Source of the DNA: Desulfuromonadales bacterium
GTDB taxonomy: Bacteria; Desulfobacterota; Desulfuromonadia; Desulfuromonadales; BM103
NCBI GenBank assembly: GCA_014860225.1
Contig: JACZKE010000002.1
Span: forward strand, 42,314 to 106,313
Direction of reading: 5' to 3'
Length of the DNA: 64,000 bases
Shown here: in pieces, positions 8,212-16,551 of the stretch
Layout of the letters: each line of letters begins with the position of its first letter
Position numbering within the stretch: the stretch's first letter is position 1
Program-made: the position numbers and the translations under genes
Notes under the pieces: model-generated
The model's database searches: none
Told to the model about the DNA's origin: nothing
Seen by the model: only the letters and a program-made list of their open reading frames with translations

Positions 8212-8273
8212 CCCGATAGGGCTTCCTGCAACCCCCGTCAAAATGGACAGGAGCTCCAAGAAGCCCTACCGGG
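8212..8273 (-). promoter_or_regulatory. hairpin leader of the 38-aa gene
   Basis: GAAGCCCTACCGGG (8260-8273) pairs with CCCGATAGGGCTTC (8212-8225) over 14 bp with one mismatch or wobble. It lies in the untranslated leader on the minus strand and belongs to the set of leader hairpins seen before most genes of this block. Confidence 0.5.
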
Positions 8274-8321
8274 TTACCGGAAGGGATGGATCTATGTGAT
8301 CAGATCAAAGGCGCTTGGAAG

Positions 8322-8666
8322 CTAATAACTCACCTTTTCCATCAGCGCCTCATACTCTTTATCGCTGAGGGCTTCATAAGCCTCCCGCGAAATGTCGCCT
8401 GGCAGACCAGGACGCCAGCGTTGACGCCGCTTTTCCACAACCTGGCCTTCCTGGTCAATCGACTTCACAATTACTTCACCGTCACCAGCAGAGCCGGAAC
8501 CAGCGTTAGCAACTGTCGCCGCCGCCCAGATAGGCAGGTGGATGGCAGTACCAATAAGATTAGTCGTTCCCGCCAGCCGGGTGTTTTCTTCGGCCTTCTT
8601 AAGACCGGCTGCAGAGCAGCCGGTCAGGACAGAGAGAGAAAGCAACAAAACAGCTAATTTCCTCAT
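8322..8666 (-). CDS. small lipoprotein
   Basis: 114 aa. MRKLAVLLLSLSVLTGC is a type II signal peptide with lipobox LTGC (lipidated C17), so the protein is probably membrane-anchored outside the cytoplasm. A second hydrophobic stretch (HLPIWAAATVANAGSG) follows near residues 43-58. The C-terminus is charged. No family recognised. It comes between RadC and the 38-aa gene in the same operon. Confidence 0.7.
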   Translation of the reverse strand: MRKLAVLLLSLSVLTGCSAAGLKKAEENTRLAGTTNLIGTAIHLPIWAAATVANAGSGSAGDGEVIVKSIDQEGQVVEKRRQRWRPGLPGDISREAYEALSDKEYEALMEKVSY

Positions 8667-8681
8667 GATGTCTTCCTTTTT

Positions 8682-9176
8682 CTATAAGATCCCATCGTTA
8701 GCGAAGGAGTAATATCCTGTCTCACCAACGATCAAATGATCCAGCACGCGGATTCCGAGAAGTTCACCAGCATCTTTGAGCCGCTTGGTGATCTCAATAT
8801 CCTCTCGGCTTGGTGCCGTATCTCCCGAAGGGTGGTTGTGAATGAAGATCACTGCTGCTGCAGATGACAGCAACGCCGCCTTATATACCTCGCGAGGGTG
8901 AACGATACTCGCATTGAGCGAACCGATTGAAACCGTGTCGTAACAGATGATCCGGTTTTTGGCGTCCAAATGAAGAGCCACAAAATTCTCCTTGGCCTCC
9001 TTTGCCAAATCGCGGAACAACTCGAACACATTCTCAGCGCTGGTGCAGGATGTATTCACCCAGGCAGGTGCGTTCTCCCGAATCACTTCGTTATTAAAAA
9101 CCGCTCGGATTGACCTGATGCGGATTTTTTGGGTTTTCGGCTCGGGCTCCAGACCGAAAAGATTCATCGATTCCAT
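8682..9176 (-). CDS. radC: RadC-like JAB-domain protein
   Basis: 164 aa, the short RadC-like form found on mobile elements (no N-terminal HhH). The JAMM metal motif is seen as FIHNHPSGDTAPSREDIE, with the usual second part LLGIRVLDHLIVG. Chromosomal RadC proteins are named for DNA repair but their reaction is unclear; element-borne copies may be anti-restriction or recombination factors. AAGGAG stands 8 nt before ATG 9176. It has the same place in the operon as radC in SXT/R391-like elements. Confidence 0.85.
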   Translation of the reverse strand: MESMNLFGLEPEPKTQKIRIRSIRAVFNNEVIRENAPAWVNTSCTSAENVFELFRDLAKEAKENFVALHLDAKNRIICYDTVSIGSLNASIVHPREVYKAALLSSAAAVIFIHNHPSGDTAPSREDIEITKRLKDAGELLGIRVLDHLIVGETGYYSFANDGIL

Positions 9177-9214
9177 ATCCTATTCTCCTTGTCGGGAACG
9201 GACATGGACCCCTT

Positions 9215-9237
9215 GCGGGGGCTTTGTCTGCCCCCGC
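9215..9237 (-). promoter_or_regulatory. leader hairpin upstream of radC
   Basis: GCGGGGGC (9215-9222) and GCCCCCGC (9230-9237) form a perfect 8-bp stem about 40 nt before the radC start. It is one of the repeated GC-rich leader structures of this block. Confidence 0.55.
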
Positions 9238-9255
9238 TAATGGGTGATTGAATTG

Positions 9256-9633
9256 TTACTGGTGCAAGCTTGTTTCGTCAGGACTCTCCAGGAATCCTGA
9301 ATGCAACCTGATAGCCTTTCCGATGGCATCGACGCAGGAAGTGACTCTATCGTCACCGTCAATTACCGGTGCCCTGTGGCAACCATGGCCGATCAACCCT
9401 TTGATCGCATCTCTCACATCCATACCGGATCGAAGTCCGTAAGACGTAATGATCGTCAGCGCATTGGCGACCAGACTTCCGCAGGTACCTGATTTTCCGA
9501 ACCTGACAAACACCTCCATGAGGTCGCCGGTATCCGGGTTATCATTCAATGTGACGTATATTTTCCCGCAAGGTGATTGCATCTCAAGGGTTTCTCCCTG
9601 AACAGCCTTCGGCCGTTGTCGTTTGGGTGTCAT
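9256..9633 (-). CDS. stand-alone TSCPD-domain protein
   Basis: 125 aa. The sequence SPCGKIYVTLN, FVRFGKSGTCGSLV, then ALTIITSYGLRSGMDVRDAIKGLIGHGC is the TSCPD domain normally found at the C-terminus of B12-dependent ribonucleotide reductases (NrdJ). A late TSC motif (VTSCVDAIGKAIR) is also present. Stand-alone copies occur on phages and integrative elements; their role is not known to me. It is 24 nt downstream of the 252-aa gene, without its own leader. Confidence 0.7.
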   Translation of the reverse strand: MTPKRQRPKAVQGETLEMQSPCGKIYVTLNDNPDTGDLMEVFVRFGKSGTCGSLVANALTIITSYGLRSGMDVRDAIKGLIGHGCHRAPVIDGDDRVTSCVDAIGKAIRLHSGFLESPDETSLHQ

Positions 9634-9657
9634 GATTATCCTCCAAGGTCGTGATTG

Positions 9658-10416
9658 TCAGGACAGCGCCTCGCAAACAGCCTTCAGTCCAATGGCAGTT
9701 TGGGTAACACTGTCGAGATAGGCCCAGGCTTTTGAATCGCTCCCGTCACTTTGTGGAACGTTGACCAGGTCCTCGTCCGGGGTGGATTCGGTGTCATAGT
9801 CAATGACCATGACCTTCCAATCGGCCATTAACTCCGGCTGATCGGAAACGATTGCCTGGACGATACCTCCCTGGAGTATGATTCCCAAGTAGGGAGCAGG
9901 CCGATTCAAAATCCTTTGCACTTCGCTTAACGCCACCTTCTGGATCTCCGGTTCCTTCATGGAACCAATAACCAGAGAGGCTTCAATTGTTCGCAAAACC
10001 GAAAGAGGGGTTTGCGGCATGTGATGTCGATTTGTGAGGTCATTGGATTCAACGGGGCCAAGGGGAACGGTGTCGGTTTCCCACCGAACATTGGTGTGTT
10101 TGACGTAGCCACTCCAATAATAATCATCGGTCGTGACATTCAACGTCACGCACTCCACCCGGCAGGCATTTTCTTCATCCTCGTCTTCCGGTGTCCGGTA
10201 CGCTATCGGCCCATCGTTCTCCTCAGCGTCATAGTCCCGAAGGAAGAAGTCCGGAGAGCCATTGAACTCGGAGACTTTGTAAGCTCCAAGAACTTTTGCC
10301 GCTGCCGCCAGTTGACGAATGCGGGCATCAAGCGTCGAGGTGATCTCCACCACGGCAACTTCAGGCCCGTGATCGAACTCGGAACCGATATGAACCTCCA
10401 ATATTTTCTTAGTCAT
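9658..10416 (-). CDS. hypothetical protein of the recombination block
   Basis: 252 aa, acidic and soluble, beginning MTKKILEVHIGSEFDHGPE. An acidic stretch (TPEDEDEENA) lies near residue 75. No domain recognised. ATG 10416 has AGGAGA 5-6 nt upstream and a hairpin leader. It is located between the VWA protein and the TSCPD protein and is probably part of the same function set. Confidence 0.65.
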   Translation of the reverse strand: MTKKILEVHIGSEFDHGPEVAVVEITSTLDARIRQLAAAAKVLGAYKVSEFNGSPDFFLRDYDAEENDGPIAYRTPEDEDEENACRVECVTLNVTTDDYYWSGYVKHTNVRWETDTVPLGPVESNDLTNRHHMPQTPLSVLRTIEASLVIGSMKEPEIQKVALSEVQRILNRPAPYLGIILQGGIVQAIVSDQPELMADWKVMVIDYDTESTPDEDLVNVPQSDGSDSKAWAYLDSVTQTAIGLKAVCEALS

Positions 10417-10440
10417 GATCTTCTCCTGTCATTGGGGACC

Positions 10441-10482
10441 GGGAGAAGTCCCCCGGGAGGGGAATATTTCCCCCCGTCCGGG
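10441..10482 (-). promoter_or_regulatory. leader hairpin upstream of the 252-aa gene
   Basis: Alternating CCC/GGG blocks (GGGAGAAGTCCCCCGGG then GGGGAATATTTCCCCCC) can form two adjacent stems in the leader. Same design as the leaders at 13211, 14581, 16491 and 17656. Confidence 0.55.
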
Positions 10483-10505
10483 TTGGTTGTTCTGTTGGTT
10501 TTTGC

Positions 10506-12188
10506 CTATTCGGTCAACGCTTCCTGGAAAAGCTCGAAAACTGCGGCTGGCAGCTCACTGAGGCTCTGGACCGTTCGATGTCTGGCAAAGAAATGCCTCG
10601 TCGTTCCTTGATCCAAAATTCCGAGCCCCATGAGTTCGACCCCTTCTGCTTCCAATTTTTCGAGAAGGGCCCTTACCAGTCCAGGATTTGAAGGCTGACC
10701 ATCGGTTGCAACCAGCAGTATTTTTCTCTGTTCTTGTCTGACGGCCATCTGGACCCTGGCCCATCCGAGAGCCTGAGCTAAAGGTGTTCCCCCGTTGGCT
10801 GTTATCGCGTAGTTATCCTTCGTCTGAGAAGCTGTTCGGCCGAAAGGGGTCATTGAAACCACCGCCCCTTCTTTTCCCGGAAACGCTCCTGTCGATACGC
10901 TGATTCCCGGAATAACACCAAGGACATCGGCAAGGGCCAGCACGGTCTTTCTTGCCAGCTCCATGCGAGCCCCTGACATCGATCCGGAGCGATCAAGAAG
11001 AACGATCACTGCGGTATTGATGGCGCGTTTTTCCTCTTTGCGTCGGAACACTCGTGGATCACCTGCAGGCAATCGGTGTAGCGTTCGGTGGTCGACCAAG
11101 CGCCCGAGGCGGCCGGCACACGACCTCTTTAGTTTGGACGCCTGCACCAGCCTTGCGAGCTTGGAGCGAAGTGCCACTGTTTCATGTCGGACCTGGTGGA
11201 GATCTGGTGGATTTCCACAGGTCACTTCTTTAGCGAGTTGTTCTCCCGGATAGATACCAGTCATGGATTCCATGCCGTTTTCTCTCACCGCCTGGTCAGA
11301 CGCTGCCTGTAATGCTTCAGCAGTCATCTGACCGAGGTCCCCAAACGCACCGGGATCTTTCCCCAGAATCCGTTTTAAGGTCTCTTTGCTGGCGGCCGGC
11401 GAAGATCTGGAACCTTCAGTGATATCCGTGTCATTGTCAGACCCGGACGGTGATTCTTCCATGCTGCTGTCTTCCGGAGCGTCATTGCCCTGCTTGTCTG
11501 ATTTAGACTCAGGGGATGGAGTCGGTTGTTCCTCGGATTTTTTCTTGTCCGTCTGGCTTGCCGCCTTTTGTGGACGTTGATTCTGAGCCTGCCTAAGCCG
11601 ATCCAGAATCTCTTCGGCCAGATCATGTGCCTGACGAGTCGTTGAAAGACTCTCAACTCTCTTCAGCAATGCCTCAGTTTGGTTCACGAGAACAACTCCA
11701 AGCCGTTTAACCAATGACTTCCTTGCTTTTTGAGCGACAGGAACCAGGGCTGACTGCTTCAGTACGTGACTGCGACATTCGGCCAAGATCCAGCCCAAAA
11801 AGAGCTGCTCCGGTTTGTTTGCTGATGGGGTAAAGGCCCCTTCATAGGCCAGATGATTAGCGAGGTTTCGCAAGTTGACGGCGCAACCGGGATAGGTCCA
11901 CCCCATCGCCTGCTCTATACGGATATCCTCAAGGATGTTGGCAAGAGCCTTATGAATTGGGGTGTCTTCCCTCACGGAAAAGTCCGTGTGGCGAACATGC
12001 CCGGCCTCGTGGTCAAGATATCCACGCGCCAAGATCCAGGCCGATTCGTCCCCTTCGGGAAGCACAGGCAGATAAATGGTGTTGCCATCTGTCATAGCCT
12101 GGCTACCTTGAATGCGAACTTTGACGCCCATCTTATCCCCCATCGCCATGGCGACGACGGGCAGGGATCGAATGAAAACCTTGTTCAT
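10506..12188 (-). CDS. CobT-like VWA-domain protein
   Basis: 560 aa. The C-terminal third is a von Willebrand A domain with MIDAS motif DRSGSM starting at D399 and a later ATDG. An HEAGH motif at residues 60-64 looks like a metal site of the type seen in zinc peptidases. The middle (residues about 190-260) is charged and low-complexity, as in cobaltochelatase CobT. With the CobS/MoxR-like ATPase and DUF3150 it forms the trio conserved next to bet/exo in SXT/R391 and IncA/C elements; role there is unclear. Start ATG 12188 chosen for GGAGG at 5 nt. Confidence 0.8.
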   Translation of the reverse strand: MNKVFIRSLPVVAMAMGDKMGVKVRIQGSQAMTDGNTIYLPVLPEGDESAWILARGYLDHEAGHVRHTDFSVREDTPIHKALANILEDIRIEQAMGWTYPGCAVNLRNLANHLAYEGAFTPSANKPEQLFLGWILAECRSHVLKQSALVPVAQKARKSLVKRLGVVLVNQTEALLKRVESLSTTRQAHDLAEEILDRLRQAQNQRPQKAASQTDKKKSEEQPTPSPESKSDKQGNDAPEDSSMEESPSGSDNDTDITEGSRSSPAASKETLKRILGKDPGAFGDLGQMTAEALQAASDQAVRENGMESMTGIYPGEQLAKEVTCGNPPDLHQVRHETVALRSKLARLVQASKLKRSCAGRLGRLVDHRTLHRLPAGDPRVFRRKEEKRAINTAVIVLLDRSGSMSGARMELARKTVLALADVLGVIPGISVSTGAFPGKEGAVVSMTPFGRTASQTKDNYAITANGGTPLAQALGWARVQMAVRQEQRKILLVATDGQPSNPGLVRALLEKLEAEGVELMGLGILDQGTTRHFFARHRTVQSLSELPAAVFELFQEALTE

Positions 12189-12202
12189 GGTGTCCTCCAA
12201 AG

Positions 12203-12224
12203 AACGCCCCCCGTCCGGGGCGTT
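12203..12224 (-). promoter_or_regulatory. leader hairpin upstream of the VWA gene
   Basis: AACGCCCC and GGGGCGTT pair perfectly around CCGTCC, directly before the GGAGG ribosome site on the minus strand. It could affect access to that site. Confidence 0.55.
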
Positions 12225-12260
12225 TCGGCAGAAACAGACCCCGGGATGGCGGGATGAGAA

Positions 12261-13178
12261 TCAGAACCAAGTCGCCGGCATAGCAGCTGCCAAAGGCATT
12301 GGTGTCATCTCCTCTAGTTCTATGAAAGGCTCAATGATCCTCTCGATGTCTTCGTCTCCATAATCCTGTTCAAGGACGACAGGGTTTTTTGCTCCTTCCA
12401 GATCGACCAACGCGTGCAGAACTCCCACCAGCTGGCGAAAGTCTCGCCCTTCCAGGTAACCGGATTTCGGCAGGCCATTTAGCTCTTCCTCGATCCCAGC
12501 GATCACCGGAACAAGGCTCCCTTCCAAGAAAGACAGCCCTTTGGCTTTTTCCAAAATGGCTCGGATTGGTCTTAGGGCTTTCTGACTGACCTTGGCCCGT
12601 CCCCGAAAAGATGCTTCCCAGGTCTGGATCGCTGAACGAGAGATTTCCTTGATGAGTCGGTCTCCGAGAGTATTAACGGAAGCGGTCAGTCCATCGTCCA
12701 ATCCTTCAACGCCCTGAACCTGAAAGGTCTGGTGCGAAAATGAAAGACGGTTGGCGATGGACTCGATCGGCTCGATGGCCTCAGCGACCATGTGTCGCCA
12801 TTGGCTTGGGATTGTTTTTAGCCAGACCTCGGTGGACTCGCTATAGCGGGCGAGGAAATGTTGCTTCTCTTCCGCAAAATCAGCAGCCACTTTTCTGAGT
12901 TCATCAACGACAGCCTCGGCCTTGTCCTGAGGGATGGTGTATCCCCCCAGAAATCGGACCCCTGCCGCTTCGCACGCACGTTCGGCGCGTCTTCTCAGAT
13001 TCTGGAATGTTTTGAGTTCGTCGGGATCGCAGATCTTCTTGACCCCAAGAGAGGCGAGTTCTTCCGGAGGAATTTCTCCGGCGTTAAGGTTCAGGTCAGC
13101 GGGCTGGAGTTTCTTCCGGCCGCTCCAAATGTGGATATTGAGACTGACACAGATCAGCTTGTTCAGCATGTCGAGCAT
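12261..13178 (-). CDS. DUF3150 family protein
   Basis: 305 aa, mostly helical, no membrane segment. Its N-terminus (LICVSLNIHIWSGRKKL), the LPPEELASLG-like segment, and its place between a CobS-like ATPase and a CobT-like VWA protein agree with DUF3150, a family of unknown function found in SXT/R391 and IncA/C recombination operons. AAGGAGGAATCC leads into ATG 13178. Confidence 0.75.
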   Translation of the reverse strand: MLDMLNKLICVSLNIHIWSGRKKLQPADLNLNAGEIPPEELASLGVKKICDPDELKTFQNLRRRAERACEAAGVRFLGGYTIPQDKAEAVVDELRKVAADFAEEKQHFLARYSESTEVWLKTIPSQWRHMVAEAIEPIESIANRLSFSHQTFQVQGVEGLDDGLTASVNTLGDRLIKEISRSAIQTWEASFRGRAKVSQKALRPIRAILEKAKGLSFLEGSLVPVIAGIEEELNGLPKSGYLEGRDFRQLVGVLHALVDLEGAKNPVVLEQDYGDEDIERIIEPFIELEEMTPMPLAAAMPATWF

Positions 13179-13210
13179 GGATTCCTCCTTTAAAGTTGAC
13201 CTGGAGGAAT

Positions 13211-13244
13211 CCCCCTGCCGGGAGATTTTCTCCCCCAGGCGGGG
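13211..13244 (-). promoter_or_regulatory. leader hairpin upstream of DUF3150 gene
   Basis: In sense orientation CCCCGCCTGGGGGAGA, four A/T, TCTCCC and GGCAGGGGG follow each other. GGGAGA/TCTCCC make the inner stem and the outer CCCC/GGGG blocks can pair too. It is the clearest example of the repeated leader design. Confidence 0.6.
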
Positions 13245-13251
13245 TTGACGA

Positions 13252-13596
13252 CTAGAACCAGTTTTGGGTGTTTTCCTGTCCCCACTCCTGTAGCACCGAT
13301 GAGACGCCAGAATCTTGTTCAGAGACCGGGCTACAAGGTTCTACAGGTGGGGGAGGCGCAACACCGGCTAGGCTTGGTTGCTCCCGAACCAGCATGTAGC
13401 CTTTCTTCATTTTTTGGTCGGCCCGGCTGCGGGCTTCTCCAGTCGGGTCCGGACGGCATTCGATAGCAGGAATGAATCTTTCCTGCATGGTTCGCGCAGC
13501 GGTTTTTCCAAACCGAATGACCAGACCGTCTGGCCTGATCTCAGCGAACCAATCCTTACTGCCTCCGGCCGGATGGTAATAACGCAGATGAATCAT
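13252..13596 (-). CDS. small WGR-like protein
   Basis: 114 aa. WFAEIRPDGLVIRFGKTAA followed by CRPDPTGEARSRADQKMKKGY has the order of a WGR domain (aromatic start, GK/GR turn, EA...K..KGY end). The C-terminal 40 residues are proline-rich and probably disordered. WGR domains bind nucleic acid ends in PARP-type proteins; here the role is unknown. It begins 12 nt after the CobS-like gene and so shares its transcript. Confidence 0.6.
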   Translation of the reverse strand: MIHLRYYHPAGGSKDWFAEIRPDGLVIRFGKTAARTMQERFIPAIECRPDPTGEARSRADQKMKKGYMLVREQPSLAGVAPPPPVEPCSPVSEQDSGVSSVLQEWGQENTQNWF

Positions 13597-13608
13597 CAGT
13601 TATCCCTC

Positions 13609-14538
13609 CTATCCGAAAATGCGCTGAGCGATTTCCGCCAGAGCACTCCGGCTCTCGGGTTCGGCCCTGAATGACAAGGCGCGTTCCAGAGCGTGGAGGA
13701 GCGGGTTTTTCCCCTGAGCCGCAAGCGGCCGGAAGAATTCCGCCATTTTCGCCCACCGAACCAGAGTCCGGGTGGAGAGGGTAACTTCGACCTGCCCGCC
13801 GACGAAGAGCTTGCGCACCTCGGTGGCAAAGGCGATCATTCCTTTTCTCAGTTCTTCGGGAAGCGCCGGAACGACTCGGGTCAAAATACTCAATTCCTGT
13901 TCCATCTCGGGATAGCCGACTTCGACCATCCAAAAACGGTCCAGAAAAGCGAGATTCTGGCGCAGTGTTCCCTGATAAAGCCCAGTCTGATCTCCTGACC
14001 CTGCCGTGTTCCCGGTTGCAATGAAGCAAAAACCAGGGGCAGAGGTCACCATTTCACCACTTTTCTCCGGAATAACCAGAGGAGCCCCTTCGACAATGCC
14101 GTTAAGGCCTGCTGCGGTTGCCGGATCGAGCAGATCAATCTCATCGAGAAGAAACCAATGGCCTTCTCGCATGGCAATGGTAAGGGGCCCGTCGACAAAA
14201 GACATGGAGCCAGCAACCAAAGCATAGTGACCGATCAGCTCGGGTGTTTCCAACCGACTGTGTGCGGTGACGCGGTGTACGGGGATATTCAGACGAGCGG
14301 CGACCTGGAGAACCAGGGTTGATTTTCCGGACCCGGTGGGGCCGGTCAGATAGAGGCCTTCGGTCCCGCCAAGCATATGCCAGGCGAGAAGGTCTGAAAG
14401 GAGATCCTTTCGGAACAGGTAATGCTGATCCAGGCGCGGAACGAAAGGTGTTCCCTCCTGATAACCTTGGACCGTCAGTTCGTCGGGTATCCCTTCGAGC
14501 CCGAAGGTTTTGGCGATACTGAATGCTTTTGTTTTCAT
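13609..14538 (-). CDS. CobS/MoxR-like AAA+ ATPase
   Basis: 309 aa. Walker A GPTGSGKS at residues 66-73, Walker B LLDEID near 130-135, then a sensor-like IATGNTAGSGDQTG. This is the MoxR/CobS branch of AAA+ proteins, which work with VWA proteins; the partner is the VWA gene at 10506. Known analogues are a conserved part of the SXT/R391 recombination operon. AAGGAGA 6-7 nt before ATG 14538 and a hairpin leader support the start. Confidence 0.85.
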   Translation of the reverse strand: MKTKAFSIAKTFGLEGIPDELTVQGYQEGTPFVPRLDQHYLFRKDLLSDLLAWHMLGGTEGLYLTGPTGSGKSTLVLQVAARLNIPVHRVTAHSRLETPELIGHYALVAGSMSFVDGPLTIAMREGHWFLLDEIDLLDPATAAGLNGIVEGAPLVIPEKSGEMVTSAPGFCFIATGNTAGSGDQTGLYQGTLRQNLAFLDRFWMVEVGYPEMEQELSILTRVVPALPEELRKGMIAFATEVRKLFVGGQVEVTLSTRTLVRWAKMAEFFRPLAAQGKNPLLHALERALSFRAEPESRSALAEIAQRIFG

Positions 14539-14580
14539 CGTGTCTTCTCCTTGATCGTGATCGACCCGGAAGAGACACGT

Positions 14581-14616
14581 CCCCTGTCAGGGGAGGAAGT
14601 CTCCCCCGGGCCGGGG
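14581..14616 (-). promoter_or_regulatory. leader hairpin upstream of the AAA+ gene
   Basis: CCCCTGTCAGGGGAGGAAGTC followed by TCCCCCGGGCCGGGG (plus strand) allows two alternative stems in the minus-strand leader, as in the other members of the set. Confidence 0.55.
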
Positions 14617-14626
14617 TTTAAGTTGG

Positions 14627-14830
14627 TCAGGCCGCTTCTTCAGCTTTCCATACCGAAATCATGCGCGGTATGGAGTCCACCTTATAGGCCACGATCACCA
14701 ATCCTTTGTAGCGGAACCGCAATGGGTTCTCGTTGAGGATCGGAGCGGCCATTCGGCAGGCGTCAACAGCTTCGTATGGAATTTCTCGTTCCAGAATGCG
14801 GTTAGCAGCGTGCATCGTCAGCGCGACCAT
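14627..14830 (-). CDS. DUF4258-like small protein
   Basis: 67 aa. The sequence HAANRILEREIP near the start and the closing VIVAYKVDSIPRMISVW resemble DUF4258/BrnT-like small proteins that share the RelE fold, but no antitoxin is visible next to it. ATG 14830 follows AAGGAGG and overlaps the end of the upstream membrane peptide gene. Function unknown. Confidence 0.6.
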   Translation of the reverse strand: MVALTMHAANRILEREIPYEAVDACRMAAPILNENPLRFRYKGLVIVAYKVDSIPRMISVWKAEEAA

Positions 14831-14988
14831 GACGCCACCTCCTTTTCCATGTCCTTGTAGACTCCATAGGCGTGAAGAAATTCACGGGAGCGTTCTTCTC
14901 TGTCAGGCCGCAACAGCGGGGTCAGAATCATGTGCAGAAAAAGCAGCACAGTCAGTCCCACGGCCAGCAGGTAACTGAAATCTTTCAT
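14818..14988 (-). CDS. 56-aa membrane protein
   Basis: MKDFSYLLAVGLTVLLFLHM starts a single transmembrane segment (residues about 5-24) followed by a charged tail. ATG 14988 has CAAGGAGACACG directly upstream, the common start signal of this operon; the longer frame beginning at 15033 lacks one. It overlaps the next gene by 13 nt. Confidence 0.6.
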   Translation of the reverse strand: MKDFSYLLAVGLTVLLFLHMILTPLLRPDREERSREFLHAYGVYKDMEKEVASWSR

Positions 14989-15002
14989 CGTGTCTCCTTG
15001 TC

Positions 15003-15052
15003 GGGCGCAAACACTCCGAAAAAGGAGGCCCACCAGGGCGATAGTTGCGCCC
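15003..15052 (-). promoter_or_regulatory. leader hairpin upstream of the 56-aa gene
   Basis: GGGCGCAA (15003-15010) pairs with TTGCGCCC (15045-15052). The 3' arm on the minus strand is 11 nt before the AAGGAG site. Confidence 0.5.
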
Positions 15053-15070
15053 CGCTGGGGAATAGTGTTG

Positions 15071-15295
15071 TCAGGCAGCGTTACTGGTTGCCGGGATCAC
15101 CTCTTCATAAGGATTACCGTCGAACAGCTTGGCAACGGGAACGAATACAAATTCGTCCTGGCAGCGGTTCACGGCGCAGATCACCATGACCAGTTTGCCT
15201 GTCGCTGAGCAATGGCACTCCATGAGAGCGAGATCTCCATTGGCGGCTGCCAGTTTCAATGTCTCAAAATTGTTTTTGTGTCCCTTGGGAATCAT
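15071..15295 (-). CDS. DUF6117-like small protein
   Basis: 74 aa. NFETLKLAAANGDLALMEC, TGKLVMVICAV and DGNPYEEVIP match what I remember of DUF6117, a family of unknown function common on plasmids and ICEs. AAGGAGGCACG precedes ATG 15295, behind a hairpin leader. Confidence 0.6.
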   Translation of the reverse strand: MIPKGHKNNFETLKLAAANGDLALMECHCSATGKLVMVICAVNRCQDEFVFVPVAKLFDGNPYEEVIPATSNAA

Positions 15296-15322
15296 CGTGC
15301 CTCCTTGTGGATTGTCGTCAAA

Positions 15323-15362
15323 GGGAGGCCCCCGTTGACAGGAGGTAGGCCTCCCGTCCGGG
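15323..15362 (-). promoter_or_regulatory. leader hairpin upstream of DUF6117-like gene
   Basis: GGGAGGCC, GGAGGTAGGCCTCC and CCCG blocks follow each other; GGGAGGCC pairs with GGCCTCCC. Same placement as the other leaders. Confidence 0.5.
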
Positions 15363-15386
15363 ATGAGATGTTGCGTGATGGCTTGC

Positions 15387-16331
15387 CTAGATTGGCTTGA
15401 TGTCGAGCCGGGTAAATCCGGCGCGTTCCTTTTTTACCTGCTGGTAGACATCGGGGAACCGATTCTTGAGCACATAGGCATCGACAGTCTCCGAAGGACC
15501 AACCTCCGAAGTATTGATGAACAGACTGTCCGATTTTCCCTTGAATCGGGTTCCGGTGAAGGAAAGAATGTCTTCCTTGAGTTTGCTGACTTTCTTCTCT
15601 GCGGTTTTCTTCAGTTCGGTTGCTTCCAGGTGGCGCTTGGCCAAGGCCTGCACTTCATCGGGAATAACAAAAGCTTCTTCCAGAAATGCTGGACAGTCGA
15701 TTCGGTACGGACAGAATCCGCACAGAAGTCCAGGCTCCACGTCAGGAGTTTCCCCGACATCGAGGCAGGCCTTGATGCGTCGCCCTTTGGCGACCAGAAG
15801 ATTGAAGGTGATTTCATCGGGTTTGTAGCTGTTGAATTCATGCCAGGTGCCGGCGTTCAGATCGATGGCGAGAATACTCCCACCGATGTCGGCGCCTGGA
15901 TAATGGAGGGCTAACAGGCCCATCTGGAAATGCAGTTGGTCCACCCAGGACCCGTATGGGGTGTCGGGCAGGCCGTTGGTGGTTTTCAGTTCGACGACAT
16001 GGAATCTGCCGCTTTTCGCCTTGAACAGGAAGTCAATGTGGCAGAGCAGATCTGGGAACACGGGGTGGCGGATTTCCATTTCCCGCAGAGGGGTCAATCC
16101 TCCCGCCTGGAAAATCCCGTGGATCAGATCCTCTGCCGCATGCCCCCGGGCGAACTTCAACAAAGTTGCCGCGTCGTGCTCGACCGGTAGAATGCGGGTC
16201 AAAACCGCTTTACGAGGACAACCTCCGATATCGGAAGCACCGATATAGGTTCTGCGGTCCCCGAGGTGTTGGCTGCTTTGCCGGTTCTTTTCTTTCAGTG
16301 CTTTTTCAAGAAATGCCTGAAGTTTGCTCAT
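15387..16331 (-). CDS. Cas4-like Fe-S exonuclease (phage-type Exo partner of Bet)
   Basis: 314 aa. The PD-(D/E)XK core is visible as D100 and E114-L-K116 (VVELKTT). Four cysteines, C38 (GGCPRK), C204, C207 and C213 (CGFCPYRIDC), are placed like the 4Fe-4S ligands of Cas4/AddB nucleases. In this operon it would digest one DNA strand from an end so that the RecT/Bet protein can anneal the other, as bet/exo do in SXT/R391. The last 80 residues are a helical region of unknown role. GGGAGG before ATG 16331. Confidence 0.8.
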   Translation of the reverse strand: MSKLQAFLEKALKEKNRQSSQHLGDRRTYIGASDIGGCPRKAVLTRILPVEHDAATLLKFARGHAAEDLIHGIFQAGGLTPLREMEIRHPVFPDLLCHIDFLFKAKSGRFHVVELKTTNGLPDTPYGSWVDQLHFQMGLLALHYPGADIGGSILAIDLNAGTWHEFNSYKPDEITFNLLVAKGRRIKACLDVGETPDVEPGLLCGFCPYRIDCPAFLEEAFVIPDEVQALAKRHLEATELKKTAEKKVSKLKEDILSFTGTRFKGKSDSLFINTSEVGPSETVDAYVLKNRFPDVYQQVKKERAGFTRLDIKPI

Positions 16332-16342
16332 GATTGCCCTCC

Positions 16343-16447
16343 CTAGAAAACGATCGCCAAGACCGCCACCATCGGTAAGCCGAGGGCGACACCGGTCAGG
16401 ACATTTCTCATTTCTACGAATTCGAGGGCTTCGATGATTGCTTTCAT
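16343..16447 (-). CDS. 34-aa membrane peptide
   Basis: MKAIIEALEFVEMRNVLTG followed by a hydrophobic C-terminal half (VALGLPMVAVLAIVF) that can span the membrane once. AAGGAGACAAGATT before ATG 16447 and a full hairpin leader argue for a translated gene. It ends 11 nt before the exonuclease start. Confidence 0.55.
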   Translation of the reverse strand: MKAIIEALEFVEMRNVLTGVALGLPMVAVLAIVF

Positions 16448-16490
16448 AATCTTGTCTCCTTGTGGTTAGACCACAGGGGAGACAAGACGC

Positions 16491-16528
16491 ACCCCTCCCG
16501 GGGAGATCTTAAATCTCCCCCGTGGGGT
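16491..16528 (-). promoter_or_regulatory. leader hairpin upstream of the 34-aa gene
   Basis: Sense order is ACCCCACGGGGGAGAT, AAG-rich turn, ATCTCCCCGGGAGGGGT. GGGGAGAT/ATCTCCCC form an 8-bp stem and the flanking ACCCC/GGGGT blocks can close it. Confidence 0.6.
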
Positions 16529-16551
16529 AGGTTGTCATGCGATTGAGAACG

